From Rhodococcus sp. W8901 (GTDB lineage Bacteria > Actinomycetota > Actinomycetes > Mycobacteriales > Mycobacteriaceae), in NCBI RefSeq assembly GCF_013348805.1, contig NZ_CP054690.1, positions 1,922,001 through 1,986,000 of the forward strand: a stretch of 64,000 bases of DNA. The letters are read 5' to 3'. Every line of letters starts with the position of its first letter. The stretch's first letter is position 1. A model generated the notes under the pieces. The model was not told where the DNA came from. It did not search any database and saw nothing but the letters and a program-made list of their open reading frames with translations. Below, piece by piece: positions 51,394-59,287 of the stretch. The position numbers and the translations under genes were made by a program.

Positions 51394-52851
51394 CTAACGG
51401 GATGTCGACCCTTCCGGCTCCTCTGGCTTCTCCGTGTCCGCGGTGTCCTCCGCCTCCTCCGGGCCCTCTGGGGCGCCGGCGGCGTCCTCCACCTGTGGAG
51501 TGCGGGTCGGCCGGATGAGGATCTCCAGTGCGAGAAGCGCGACCAGGGCAATGACGACGATCCAGAACACGACCAGTCCGGTCGGGTACCGCCAGAACAC
51601 CAACAGCAGGGCGGCGACCCCGATGATGAAGCACCGCAATGGCACTCGAGCCTGACCTGCCCACCGTTCCACGTTGGTGGGGGTCCGGTCGGTGCGTGGG
51701 TGTCGCACGAGGTCCAACGACTTCCCGTATCCGCGGCGTATGGCCATGGCCGAGGACGAGCCACCGATCAGGTACGCGCCGAGCGCGATAACCAGGCCCA
51801 CCACCGCGACGGCACGCAGACTCGTCCGCAGTGGCACGGCGACGGTGTCGATGACGGCGGTCGCCGCGTCCGGGGACAGCACGTCTGCCGGAACCGCGTC
51901 GAGGTAGAACGCGCGTCCGACCAGGATTCCCACTGCCAGAACGAACATTCCGACGGCGACGGCCAGACCCGCGAGGGACAGGGTGTGCAGCCGTCGGCCG
52001 CGGGGCGCGATGCCGACCGCAGCGGCGGCGCAGGCGATCCCCAGCCACGGAAGTATCGCCGAGGCCTTGTCGAGCGCGTTGACCGCGCGCTGGGCCTTGA
52101 CCAGGTCGGGGGATTGGAACAGCACGAACTGCTTGTCCACCGTCGGGATGTTCTCGGCGAAGGAGAATCCCCGATCCGTCAGTTCGGTGCGCACGTTGTC
52201 GATGATCGTCGCCAAGGAGATGCTGACGGTGCCGCTCTGATCGACCTCCACGGAGTTGGGGCCGTAGTTTCCGGTCACGACCGCCACGAGCGCGTTGTGC
52301 GCGGTTCGGTTCGCCTGGATCCAGAGGTCCTGGAACTGTTGGGATTCGACGAAGGACAGCACGGTCTCGTGGACGAAGCTCTTCGCCTGTCCCGCGATCA
52401 CCGGCGCCAGGCCGACGACTGCCTGATCGACGCGGGGTGCCTTCTCGTTCAGGTTCGAGACATCGACCAGCGCGTTCAGTGCGTCGGCGGTGAGTGCCTC
52501 GATGTCGACCCGCGAGAAGATCTCGTCGGTGACCTGATTGGTGATCTCCGATTGGACGGCAGGGTCCTCGGCCAGCGGTGCGACGGTGGTGACGTAGCGA
52601 TCGGTATCGAGGATCTGACTGCGGGTGAATCGGGAGGTCACCGACACGATGGCGAGGAGGGCGACCAGGATCAGCAGGATCGTGACCGCCGTCCAACGCA
52701 GCCAGTGATGCGGAGTCCGCGGCGCCGCTCCGGCAGCGCCAGCGGTGTCGGATTCCCGAGCACGCAAAGTCGCGACCTCGGAGCGCAATCGGAGTAGTTC
52801 CGAACGCTCGTCGCTGTCGAGGGGGCGGTCGTTCGTGCCCTCGTCCATCAC
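51394..52851 (-). CDS. large membrane protein with external domain
   Basis: A 485-residue protein: a short cytoplasmic coiled start (ELLRLRSEVATLRARE), one helix (WTAVTILLILVALLAIVSVT), an external domain of ~190 residues with YVTTVAPLAEDPAVQSEIT and SFVHETVLSFVESQQFQDLW, then four or more helices and an acidic Glu/Pro-rich tail. It is an actinobacterial conserved membrane protein of no known role. Confidence 0.75.
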   Translation of the reverse strand: MMDEGTNDRPLDSDERSELLRLRSEVATLRARESDTAGAAGAAPRTPHHWLRWTAVTILLILVALLAIVSVTSRFTRSQILDTDRYVTTVAPLAEDPAVQSEITNQVTDEIFSRVDIEALTADALNALVDVSNLNEKAPRVDQAVVGLAPVIAGQAKSFVHETVLSFVESQQFQDLWIQANRTAHNALVAVVTGNYGPNSVEVDQSGTVSISLATIIDNVRTELTDRGFSFAENIPTVDKQFVLFQSPDLVKAQRAVNALDKASAILPWLGIACAAAAVGIAPRGRRLHTLSLAGLAVAVGMFVLAVGILVGRAFYLDAVPADVLSPDAATAVIDTVAVPLRTSLRAVAVVGLVIALGAYLIGGSSSAMAIRRGYGKSLDLVRHPRTDRTPTNVERWAGQARVPLRCFIIGVAALLLVFWRYPTGLVVFWIVVIALVALLALEILIRPTRTPQVEDAAGAPEGPEEAEDTADTEKPEEPEGSTSR

Positions 52852-52884
52852 GCTCCAATCCGATACGGGCGGTCGTCGTGCGAG

Positions 52885-53280
52885 TCAGGCCTCCCGGGGG
52901 TTCCAGGTGGCCACCGCCCAGATCACGACTGTGTTGAGCGCGACCAGCAGGATGGCCCACAGCGGGTAGTAGGGCAACCACATGAAGTTGACGAGAATCG
53001 ACAGCGAGCAGATCACCATCGCGGCGACCCGAGCCCAGGTCGCACCGGTGAAGAGGACGGCGCCGACCAGCGCGATGATCACGCCGAGCACGAGATGGAT
53101 CCATCCCCAAGTGGTGACGTTGAACTTGTAGACGTACTCGAGTCCGACGACGAACACCTCGTCCTTCGCCACCGCGGAAATCCCTTGGAGGAACTCGAGC
53201 ACACCGATGGTGACCAGCAGGACTGCCGCCCCCATCGACGTCCCTTTTGCTACACCCTGCTTGACCACATCGTCGGACAT
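52885..53280 (-). CDS. DUF7144-type small membrane protein
   Basis: A 131-residue four-helix membrane protein: MGAAVLLVTIGVLEFLQGISAV, WGWIHLVLGVIIALVGAVLF and YYPLWAILLVALNTVVIWAVA match the common actinobacterial DUF7144 family. Role unknown. It lies 33 bases from the large membrane protein and may be co-transcribed. Confidence 0.8.
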   Translation of the reverse strand: MSDDVVKQGVAKGTSMGAAVLLVTIGVLEFLQGISAVAKDEVFVVGLEYVYKFNVTTWGWIHLVLGVIIALVGAVLFTGATWARVAAMVICSLSILVNFMWLPYYPLWAILLVALNTVVIWAVATWNPREA

Positions 53281-53438
53281 GACCTCGTCCCTTCACTGGA
53301 GGGTGAAACCGGCCTGGTGCGACTTATTCTCCTCCGAGAGGACGCATCACGGCACCGATTTCATCTTCCCTTTTCCTCGGGGCTCACCATGCGGACAGAA
53401 TGGGCGCTCCATGGTCGTGATCCGCGCCCGCGAGACGG

Positions 53439-54866
53439 TCATTCACTACCTGTCGCGCGGTGATCCGGCAGTTCGATCGCGGTCGCTTCGTCGAACAGCG
53501 TCGGTTCGGTGGGGTTGCCGAACAGTTCCATCTGACGCGGCTTGATGGCGTGCGGTATCGGTCGACCAGGATCGGGCAGCGCGACGACGCGCAGTGCCGA
53601 TCGCAGCGCCTCGTGGGTCTGCGCCCACGCCCTCGCCTCGTGGTCGCACACGTCGGCCTCCTCCGAATCACCATCGGCACGGGCCTGTTCCGCGGACTCG
53701 CGCCAGCTGATCTCCTGCTCCGACGTGGTTCGCAGATAGTCGAGGAGCGCGTCGCGGTCGTGACCGCACACCTCCGCGACCTCCTCCGCGGTGAGGACAC
53801 CGGCGCCGTGTGGATCGAGATGGAGCAGCGTCAACAGCGCCGCAGGCAGGTCGTCGTCGGTGTCCACGGAATCGAGGGGATCCGGGTTCTCGGCGTCGGG
53901 GGACTCGACACCCGAGTGGTCGTCCGCGAACCGCGACCCGTCGAATCGGGCCGCGAATCGTGCATCGACGGTGGGCAGGAACTTCCCGATCACGTCGATC
54001 GCGTCGACGAGATGACGCGGAACGAAGGGATTGCCGGAGATGTCGATCGACGCGTTCAGCCGATCCTCGTCGAGGGTGAACCGGATACCGGGCCACTGTT
54101 TGGTGAGGTCGCAGATGTTCTCGGCCGCCCGCGTGCGTCCCGCGACCGCGTGCAGCAGCGGAATCCACAGTCGCACGAGGGGCTTGTCCGGGTGGGCGAT
54201 GACGAACACGGGCTGACTGCCGAGGGTGAGGACGACGTCGCCGTCATCGTCGAGCTGCGGCACGAAGCCCAGCGCCTGATCGACCGTGCGCGAGATCAGT
54301 TCCCGGAGTTCGGACGGGTCGCGGGGTGCCACCGCGGCGGTCTCGTCGAGCGTCGACGATGCCGGTCGCGCTCCGTCGGGGGCGTCGGGTGTATCGGCAC
54401 CGAGGAGATCGGTGCCCTCGAGTGTGCCGATGATCTCGGGGTTCAGAAAACTCGGATGGGGGACGCTCCAGACCTCTCGCAGCGTGGTGACGGTCATCGC
54501 GGCGAGCTGGTCGGCCCAGCGCTGTTCCTTGTCGACGAAGAACGCGGGCGATCCCTCGTCGGGTTCCTCGTCCGGCAGGCGGGTGGGCCGCTCCCATCCC
54601 AGCGCACACAGGCGGTCCTCGGACTCCGGCGACAGCGTGTGTCGCGGCGCGAGATACGCGTTGGACGACACCTCGCTCCGCACGTACTCGTCGTCCCACA
54701 CCAGGAACTGCACCCACGGTGTGAATCCGTCCACCGTGGTCTCCTCGATCCAGTCGAGAATCAGGATGTCGTCGTTCCGCATCGCGGAGAGATGGTCGGC
54801 GAGTCGACTCTGGAATCGCGTCCAGGACCGGTCGATCGCGTGGTCGAAGCTGTCGAAATCGAACAT
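53439..54866 (-). CDS. TY-Chap (YbjN/CesT-like) protein, paralogue with helical insert
   Basis: A 475-residue paralogue of the protein at 1228-2352. Shared blocks include RWADQLAAMTVTTLREVW, DGDVVLTLGSQPVFVIA, GRTRAAENICDL and NPFVPRHLVDAIDVIGKFL. It carries an extra ~85-residue helical segment (LLTLLHLDPHGAGVLTAEEVAEV onward, with EDADVCDHEAR-like acidic helices) before the tail. The tail again has QMELF and, nine residues on, EPTLF. The ATG at 54866 is the best start. Two copies 52 kb apart with the same C-terminal motif argue for a conserved role. Confidence 0.75.
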   Translation of the reverse strand: MFDFDSFDHAIDRSWTRFQSRLADHLSAMRNDDILILDWIEETTVDGFTPWVQFLVWDDEYVRSEVSSNAYLAPRHTLSPESEDRLCALGWERPTRLPDEEPDEGSPAFFVDKEQRWADQLAAMTVTTLREVWSVPHPSFLNPEIIGTLEGTDLLGADTPDAPDGARPASSTLDETAAVAPRDPSELRELISRTVDQALGFVPQLDDDGDVVLTLGSQPVFVIAHPDKPLVRLWIPLLHAVAGRTRAAENICDLTKQWPGIRFTLDEDRLNASIDISGNPFVPRHLVDAIDVIGKFLPTVDARFAARFDGSRFADDHSGVESPDAENPDPLDSVDTDDDLPAALLTLLHLDPHGAGVLTAEEVAEVCGHDRDALLDYLRTTSEQEISWRESAEQARADGDSEEADVCDHEARAWAQTHEALRSALRVVALPDPGRPIPHAIKPRQMELFGNPTEPTLFDEATAIELPDHRATGSE

Positions 54867-54994
54867 GAGCCCCCCTGTCCTTCGGGATGGAGCGTCACTC
54901 GGGAGGCGCCCCGCGGGGCCCTCCGTGTCGTGCTGTCATCAAGGTAGCGCGGACCTCCGACAAGTTCGGGAACGGCCGGTCCGGCGCGTGTTCG

Positions 54995-55690
54995 TCAGTT
55001 CGCGAGCAGTGCCGCGGCGCCGGCGGGCAGCTCGGATCCGGGGCGGCGTCGGAAGAGCTCCGCGGGCCGGCCGGTCCCGCTGCTCGACATCCGCCCGGTC
55101 GTCTCGAGCGAGTCGATGACCGTCCGCCGGAACGAGTCCTTCGGCAGTGCGTGCCCGTGGATCGCCTCGTACAGGCGCCTCAGTTCGAGGACGGTGAACA
55201 CCTCGGGCAGCAGTCCGGACGGGTCGACGCGGTGCGCGTAGCGGGTGCGCAGATCGTCGACCGCGTGCGACACCATTTCCGTGTGGTCGAACGCGAGTGG
55301 TTCGGTGACCACGCGGCCCTCGATGCGAACGAGTCTCGCGCCGTGTGGAAGTCGGCCCAGCGGGAGGGCCGCGCCGTGCGCCATCGACAGCACCCATCCG
55401 CGGTCGTCGCGATCGGGGGCGTCGAACATCGCGAGCTGATGGAAGTCGGTGCCGGTGAGACCCGCTTTGGTCTGCAGCGCGCGCTCGGCGGCGTCGGACA
55501 ACCGCTCGGCCGGGCGCAGGAACGAACCGGGCAGGGCGAGTCCGCGCGGGCCCTCGACCACCAGGACGTTCAGCTCCCCGGCGTCGACGGTGAGCACCGC
55601 GACGTCGACGGCGACGGACGGACGGGGATAGTCGGTGAGGGCCTTGCCGGCCGTGTCGGACCACGTCGTCTTCGCTGCTCGTTTCGTCAC
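54995..55690 (-). CDS. NrtR-type Nudix-domain transcriptional regulator
   Basis: A 231-residue protein: an N-terminal Nudix fold (VAVDVAVLTVDAGELNVLVVEGPRGLALPG) whose catalytic box is degenerate (ERLSDAAERALQTKAGL, lacking the REXXEE core), then a winged helix (EVFTVLELRRLYEAIHGHALPKDSFRRTVIDSL). NrtR proteins bind ADP-ribose or related ligands and repress NAD-metabolism genes. Its own promoter faces the ARH/macrodomain operon across two tandem operator-like repeats. The ATG at 55690 is supported by the domain start. Confidence 0.85.
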   Translation of the reverse strand: MTKRAAKTTWSDTAGKALTDYPRPSVAVDVAVLTVDAGELNVLVVEGPRGLALPGSFLRPAERLSDAAERALQTKAGLTGTDFHQLAMFDAPDRDDRGWVLSMAHGAALPLGRLPHGARLVRIEGRVVTEPLAFDHTEMVSHAVDDLRTRYAHRVDPSGLLPEVFTVLELRRLYEAIHGHALPKDSFRRTVIDSLETTGRMSSSGTGRPAELFRRRPGSELPAGAAALLAN

Positions 55691-55699
55691 CCTTGCAGA

Positions 55700-55742
55700 T
55701 TAGCGCAGTGATGATCTAATGTTTAGCGCAGAATCGATCTAA
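55700..55742. promoter_or_regulatory. tandem NrtR-type operators
   Basis: Two 20-bp copies, TTAGCGCAGTGATGATCTAA (55700-55719) and TTAGCGCAGAATCGATCTAA (55723-55742), match at 16 of 20 positions and lie 23 bp start to start. Each is a TTAG-N12-CTAA dyad. They occupy the 64-base gap between the regulator and the ADP-ribosylglycohydrolase gene. Confidence 0.75.
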
Positions 55743-55754
55743 AAGGGGGTTCGG

Positions 55755-56729
55755 GTGGAGCTGAACGAACGGACGGCCGACCGCGCGGCGGGCGTGCTGC
55801 TCGCGACCGCGGCCGGCGACGCACTCGGTGCGGGATACGAATTCACCACTCCCGGAACGGGAACGGTGATCGACATGATCGGCGGGGGGATCGGCGCGTT
55901 CGCGCCCGGCGAGTGGACCGACGACACCTCGATGGCGCTCGCGATCGCGGAGGTCGCGGCCTCGGGTCTCGACATCGGCAGTGGCCCCGGGCTGGATGCC
56001 GTTGCTGCACAGTTCGTCCGGTGGTTCGACTCCGATCCGGCGGACATCGGGAACCAGACGTCCGCGGTGCTGTCCCGGCGGCCGGTGTCGGCGTCCGAGA
56101 TGGCCGAGGTGGCGTGGGCGGTGCCGGGCCGTAAGGGCGGCAACGGCTCGCTGATGCGGACCGCGCCGGTGGCGCTGGCCTACCTCGACGACGTCGACGG
56201 GTGTGTGCGGGCGGCGCGCGCGATCGGATTGCTCACCCACCACGACACCCGTGCGGTCGAGGCGTGCGAGATGTGGACGTACGCGATCCGGCATGCCGTG
56301 CTGCACGGGACCTTCGACGGTGTCCGTGGCTACCTCGACGGTGCGCCGCGGCCGACGCGTGAGTACTGGGCGCCGCTGCTCGACACGGCCGAACGCGGCG
56401 GTCCGGCGGACTTCCCGAACAACGGCTGGGTCGTCGACGCCCTGCTCACCGCGTGGTGGGCGATCACCACCACCGGCCCGTCCGGTCCCGAGCATCTGCC
56501 GCGGGCGCTCGAGCAGGCCGTGCGCGCCGGACACGACACCGACACCACCGCCGCCATCGCCGGTGGCCTGCTCGGCGCGCGGTGGGGTGCGTCGGCGGTG
56601 CCGGACCGGTGGCGGCGGATGCTGCACGGCTGGCCGGGTTACCGCGGCGAGGACCTCGCCCGCATCGGCGTGCGGATCGCGTCGGGGCGCACGGTAACCG
56701 CCACTACTCTTAACGGGGAGAACGCATGA
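55755..56729 (+). CDS. ADP-ribosylglycohydrolase (ARH/DraG) family protein
   Basis: A 324-residue all-helical ARH enzyme from the GTG at 55755 (AGGGGG upstream). Dimetal-site motifs: WTDDTSMALAIAEVA at the start and GHDTDTTAAIAGGLLGARWG near the end, with GDALGAGYEF at the N-terminus. It would cleave ADP-ribose from protein or nucleic-acid targets. It is coupled to the macrodomain gene by an ATGA overlap. Confidence 0.9.
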   Translation: MELNERTADRAAGVLLATAAGDALGAGYEFTTPGTGTVIDMIGGGIGAFAPGEWTDDTSMALAIAEVAASGLDIGSGPGLDAVAAQFVRWFDSDPADIGNQTSAVLSRRPVSASEMAEVAWAVPGRKGGNGSLMRTAPVALAYLDDVDGCVRAARAIGLLTHHDTRAVEACEMWTYAIRHAVLHGTFDGVRGYLDGAPRPTREYWAPLLDTAERGGPADFPNNGWVVDALLTAWWAITTTGPSGPEHLPRALEQAVRAGHDTDTTAAIAGGLLGARWGASAVPDRWRRMLHGWPGYRGEDLARIGVRIASGRTVTATTLNGENA

Positions 56730-57235
56730 CAGTCATCGACATCGCCGAGGGCGACATCACCACGATGCGGGCGGACGCGATCGTCAACGCCGCGAACTCG
56801 TCGCTGCTCGGTGGTGGGGGAGTCGACGGTGCGATCCACCGCCGCGGCGGACCCGCCATCCTCGCGGCGTGCCGGAAGTTGCGTGCGACGACGCTGCCGG
56901 ACGGGTTGGCGGAGGGGGCGGCCGTCGCGACCACCGCGGGCAGCCTGGCCGCGACGTGGGTGATCCACACCGTCGGCCCGCGCTACTCGCGCCACGAGGA
57001 TCGCACCGCGTTGCTGCGGTCGTGTTATCGGAGCGGTCTCGCGGTCGCGGACGACCTCGGTGCGGCCACCGTCGCGTTCCCGCTGATCTCGGCGGGCGCC
57101 TTCGGCTGGCCCACCGACGACGCGGTGATGCAGGCGGTGTCGTCGATCCGGGCGACCCGCACGAACGTCGGCGTCGTCACGCTCGTCGCCTACGATCCCG
57201 CGGTGGCGGCGACGATGCGTCGCGCGGTCGGCTAG
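56726..57235 (+). CDS. macrodomain ADP-ribose hydrolase, MacroD type
   Basis: A 169-residue macrodomain: GDITTMRADAIVNAANSSLLGGGGVDGAIHRRGG, IHTVGPRYS, and LISAGAFGWPTDDAV. NAAN and GGGVDGAIH are the catalytic loops of MacroD/YmdB-type de-ADP-ribosylases. It overlaps the ARH gene by four bases, so the two hydrolases are made together, under the NrtR-type regulator. Confidence 0.9.
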   Translation: MTVIDIAEGDITTMRADAIVNAANSSLLGGGGVDGAIHRRGGPAILAACRKLRATTLPDGLAEGAAVATTAGSLAATWVIHTVGPRYSRHEDRTALLRSCYRSGLAVADDLGAATVAFPLISAGAFGWPTDDAVMQAVSSIRATRTNVGVVTLVAYDPAVAATMRRAVG

Positions 57236-57425
57236 AGCGTGTTTCGCGATCGGCGAGATGTCTGTGCCATCCGCGGACCGCCGAGGGGGCGCGCCGGCTC
57301 GGCACTTGCGCGAGATTGTCGTAGCGGCGGTGCCGCTGTCGGATCGTCTGCCACGGACCGAATTCCGCTGGCACGTCACGCCCCGCGATACCGGCCCTGG
57401 AGCGGCAGCTGATGCCTTCGAACAC
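57236..57425 (-). mobile_element. IS5-family transposase N-terminal relic
   Basis: The minus-strand frame in 57236-57425 reads GISCRSRAGIAGRDVPAEFGPWQTIRQRHRRY, the N-terminal block of IS5-type (DUF4096) transposases, where the usual form is RTGIAWRDLPAEFGPW...RHRRW. No catalytic DDE region, second inverted repeat or target duplication is seen, so only a fragment remains. Confidence 0.65.
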
Positions 57426-57570
57426 CCGGCTTGGATCGGCGGATCCTACTGCACTACTTCTGTTCTCGCCGATCGAACAGGTCGCGGCGTGTCAACGTCC
57501 GTTTGATCGACGTGGCGCCTTATCGTCGGTTCGTCAAATTCGCGCATGTGCGCCCGCTGGCTGTCGGGTG
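57426..57570. other. gap beside the IS relic
   Basis: 145 bases between the transposase relic and the methyltransferase start, with no supported feature; with the relic this makes a 335-base stretch free of intact genes. Confidence 0.4.
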
Positions 57571-57588
57571 ATGGAGGTCGGGGTTCCT

Positions 57589-58389
57589 ATGGTGGATACG
57601 AGCACGCTCAACGGTCGGTACGGCGACGTGGTTTTCGCTCATGGGCGCAGTGACGAGCGTGATCGCCTGGACGCGCTCACCCGTTCACTCGATGAGATCT
57701 CGTTCGCGCGGCTCGACACGCTGCCCATTCGGCCGGACTCGCGGTGTTTGGATATCGGCGCGGGTACCGGAACGGTTGCCGCGTCTCTCGCCGACCGTGT
57801 CGCTTCGGGACACGTCATTGCTCTCGATCGCAGTATTGCTCTTCTGGATCCGAATGCCCGCGAGAACCTCGAGGTGGTGGAGGCGGATATCACCACGGCG
57901 GAGTTCCCGCCCGGGAGTTTCGATGTGATCCATGCACGGTTGGTCCTCCAGCACCTCTCCGATCGGGAAGAGGTCATCGGTCGTGCGGTGTCGTGGTTGG
58001 CGCCGGGCGGCTGGATCCTGTTGAGCGAAGGCATCGACCCGTTCAGTGCCACCTCTCCGAACGACCTTTACAGCAGGCTGATGGCTGGTTTCGTTGACGC
58101 CCTCTATCGGACGATGGGCACGGATATGAACTGCGCACGCAGCTACCCGGCAGTACTCGCCGAGAACGGGATCGTGAACATTGGTATCGATGCGCACGTG
58201 CCGCCGGTCACTGGCGGCAGCCCGACGGCAGAGTTCTTTCGTCTGAGCTGCGGTCAGCTGCGTGAGCCGATCGTTGCTGCGGGCCACCTCGACAACGACG
58301 AGTTCGACGCAGCTATGGCGCTGCTCGACGACCCGACCTTCGTTGATCTTGCGACGGGAATGATGTCGGTGTGGGGGCAGCGGGGCTGA
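57589..58389 (+). CDS. class I SAM-dependent methyltransferase
   Basis: A 266-residue Rossmann-fold methyltransferase: CLDIGAGTGTVAASLAD (motif I), VIALDRSIALL (II), FDVIHARLVLQHLSD (IV) and LAPGGWILLSEG. The acceptor is unknown. The ATG at 57589 begins MVDTSTLNGRY; another ATG at 57571 is upstream of it. It lies between an IS relic and the lactate locus. Confidence 0.8.
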   Translation: MVDTSTLNGRYGDVVFAHGRSDERDRLDALTRSLDEISFARLDTLPIRPDSRCLDIGAGTGTVAASLADRVASGHVIALDRSIALLDPNARENLEVVEADITTAEFPPGSFDVIHARLVLQHLSDREEVIGRAVSWLAPGGWILLSEGIDPFSATSPNDLYSRLMAGFVDALYRTMGTDMNCARSYPAVLAENGIVNIGIDAHVPPVTGGSPTAEFFRLSCGQLREPIVAAGHLDNDEFDAAMALLDDPTFVDLATGMMSVWGQRG

Positions 58390-58496
58390 CCATCAGCGCA
58401 TCCGGGTTGCGTCGGCACTGGGCATCGCGAGACAGCCCACCACCGTCGCCGACGCTCCGGAAGACGAACTGCGGCAGTGGAGGGGCGGCGGTGCAG

Positions 58497-59228
58497 TCAG
58501 TCGCCGCCGCGCACGCCCTCGTAGTAGCCGCGGATGTGGTCGACGATGCGTCGTTCCGCGAGCGGGGCGTCGCCGGCGGTCACCGCCTCGACCAGTCCGC
58601 GGTGCTCGTGCCGCAGTCGGGTGCACGTTGTGGGCCAGGCGGCGATGTCGACGCCGCCGACGACGTACGACTCGATCGACGCGCGGAGTCCGGCCATCAT
58701 CGCGGCGATCACCTGATTGCCGGCGGCGTCGGCCATCGCCACGTGGAACTGGGCGTCGAGGACGAGGAATTCGTCGGCGGTCAGCGTCGGCTCGTCCATC
58801 GAGTCGAGCAGTTCGACCGCCGCCGTCAGATCCGCCGATGCTTTCTGCGCGAGCGCGCGCATCACTTCCGACTCGAGCACGAGACGGGTCTGCACGACGT
58901 CGGAGACGGGAAACCCGTGCGCCGCCACCTGCATCCGCATCAGCATCGTCATGCCGCCCGTCGGGCGGGCGACGATCATGGCGCCGGCCGTCGGGCCGGA
59001 CCCGGTCTGCGCCTTGAGTAGACCGAGCGCCTCCATCACGCGCAGCGCCTCCCGGACGGACGACCGCCCGACGCCGAGATCGGCGGCGAGGGTGCGTTCG
59101 CCCGGGAGACGCTGGCCGGGTAGGAGTTCTCCCGAGACCATCATCTCCTCGACCTTGCTGAGCACGTGCTCCCACGCGCGCGGGTGCGCCGCGATCGGCA
59201 GGTCGGGGGACGAGAACTCGGAGGACAT
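58497..59228 (-). CDS. lldR: GntR/FadR-type lactate regulator LldR
   Basis: A 243-residue FadR-type regulator: winged helix LLPGQRLPGERTLAADLGVGRSSVREALRVME, FCD domain with the metal-binding-type residues DAQFHVAMADAAGN and TRLRHEHRGLVE. The gene follows lldP on the same strand, and two palindromes of the type LldR proteins bind lie upstream of lldP and lldE, so lactate-responsive repression of both is likely. Confidence 0.85.
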   Translation of the reverse strand: MSSEFSSPDLPIAAHPRAWEHVLSKVEEMMVSGELLPGQRLPGERTLAADLGVGRSSVREALRVMEALGLLKAQTGSGPTAGAMIVARPTGGMTMLMRMQVAAHGFPVSDVVQTRLVLESEVMRALAQKASADLTAAVELLDSMDEPTLTADEFLVLDAQFHVAMADAAGNQVIAAMMAGLRASIESYVVGGVDIAAWPTTCTRLRHEHRGLVEAVTAGDAPLAERRIVDHIRGYYEGVRGGD

Positions 59229-59287
59229 GACAGGTCAGCCTAGGCGCAGTGCCCGGGTCGTCCGAGTGCCCGGTGTGCCGCCGATGA

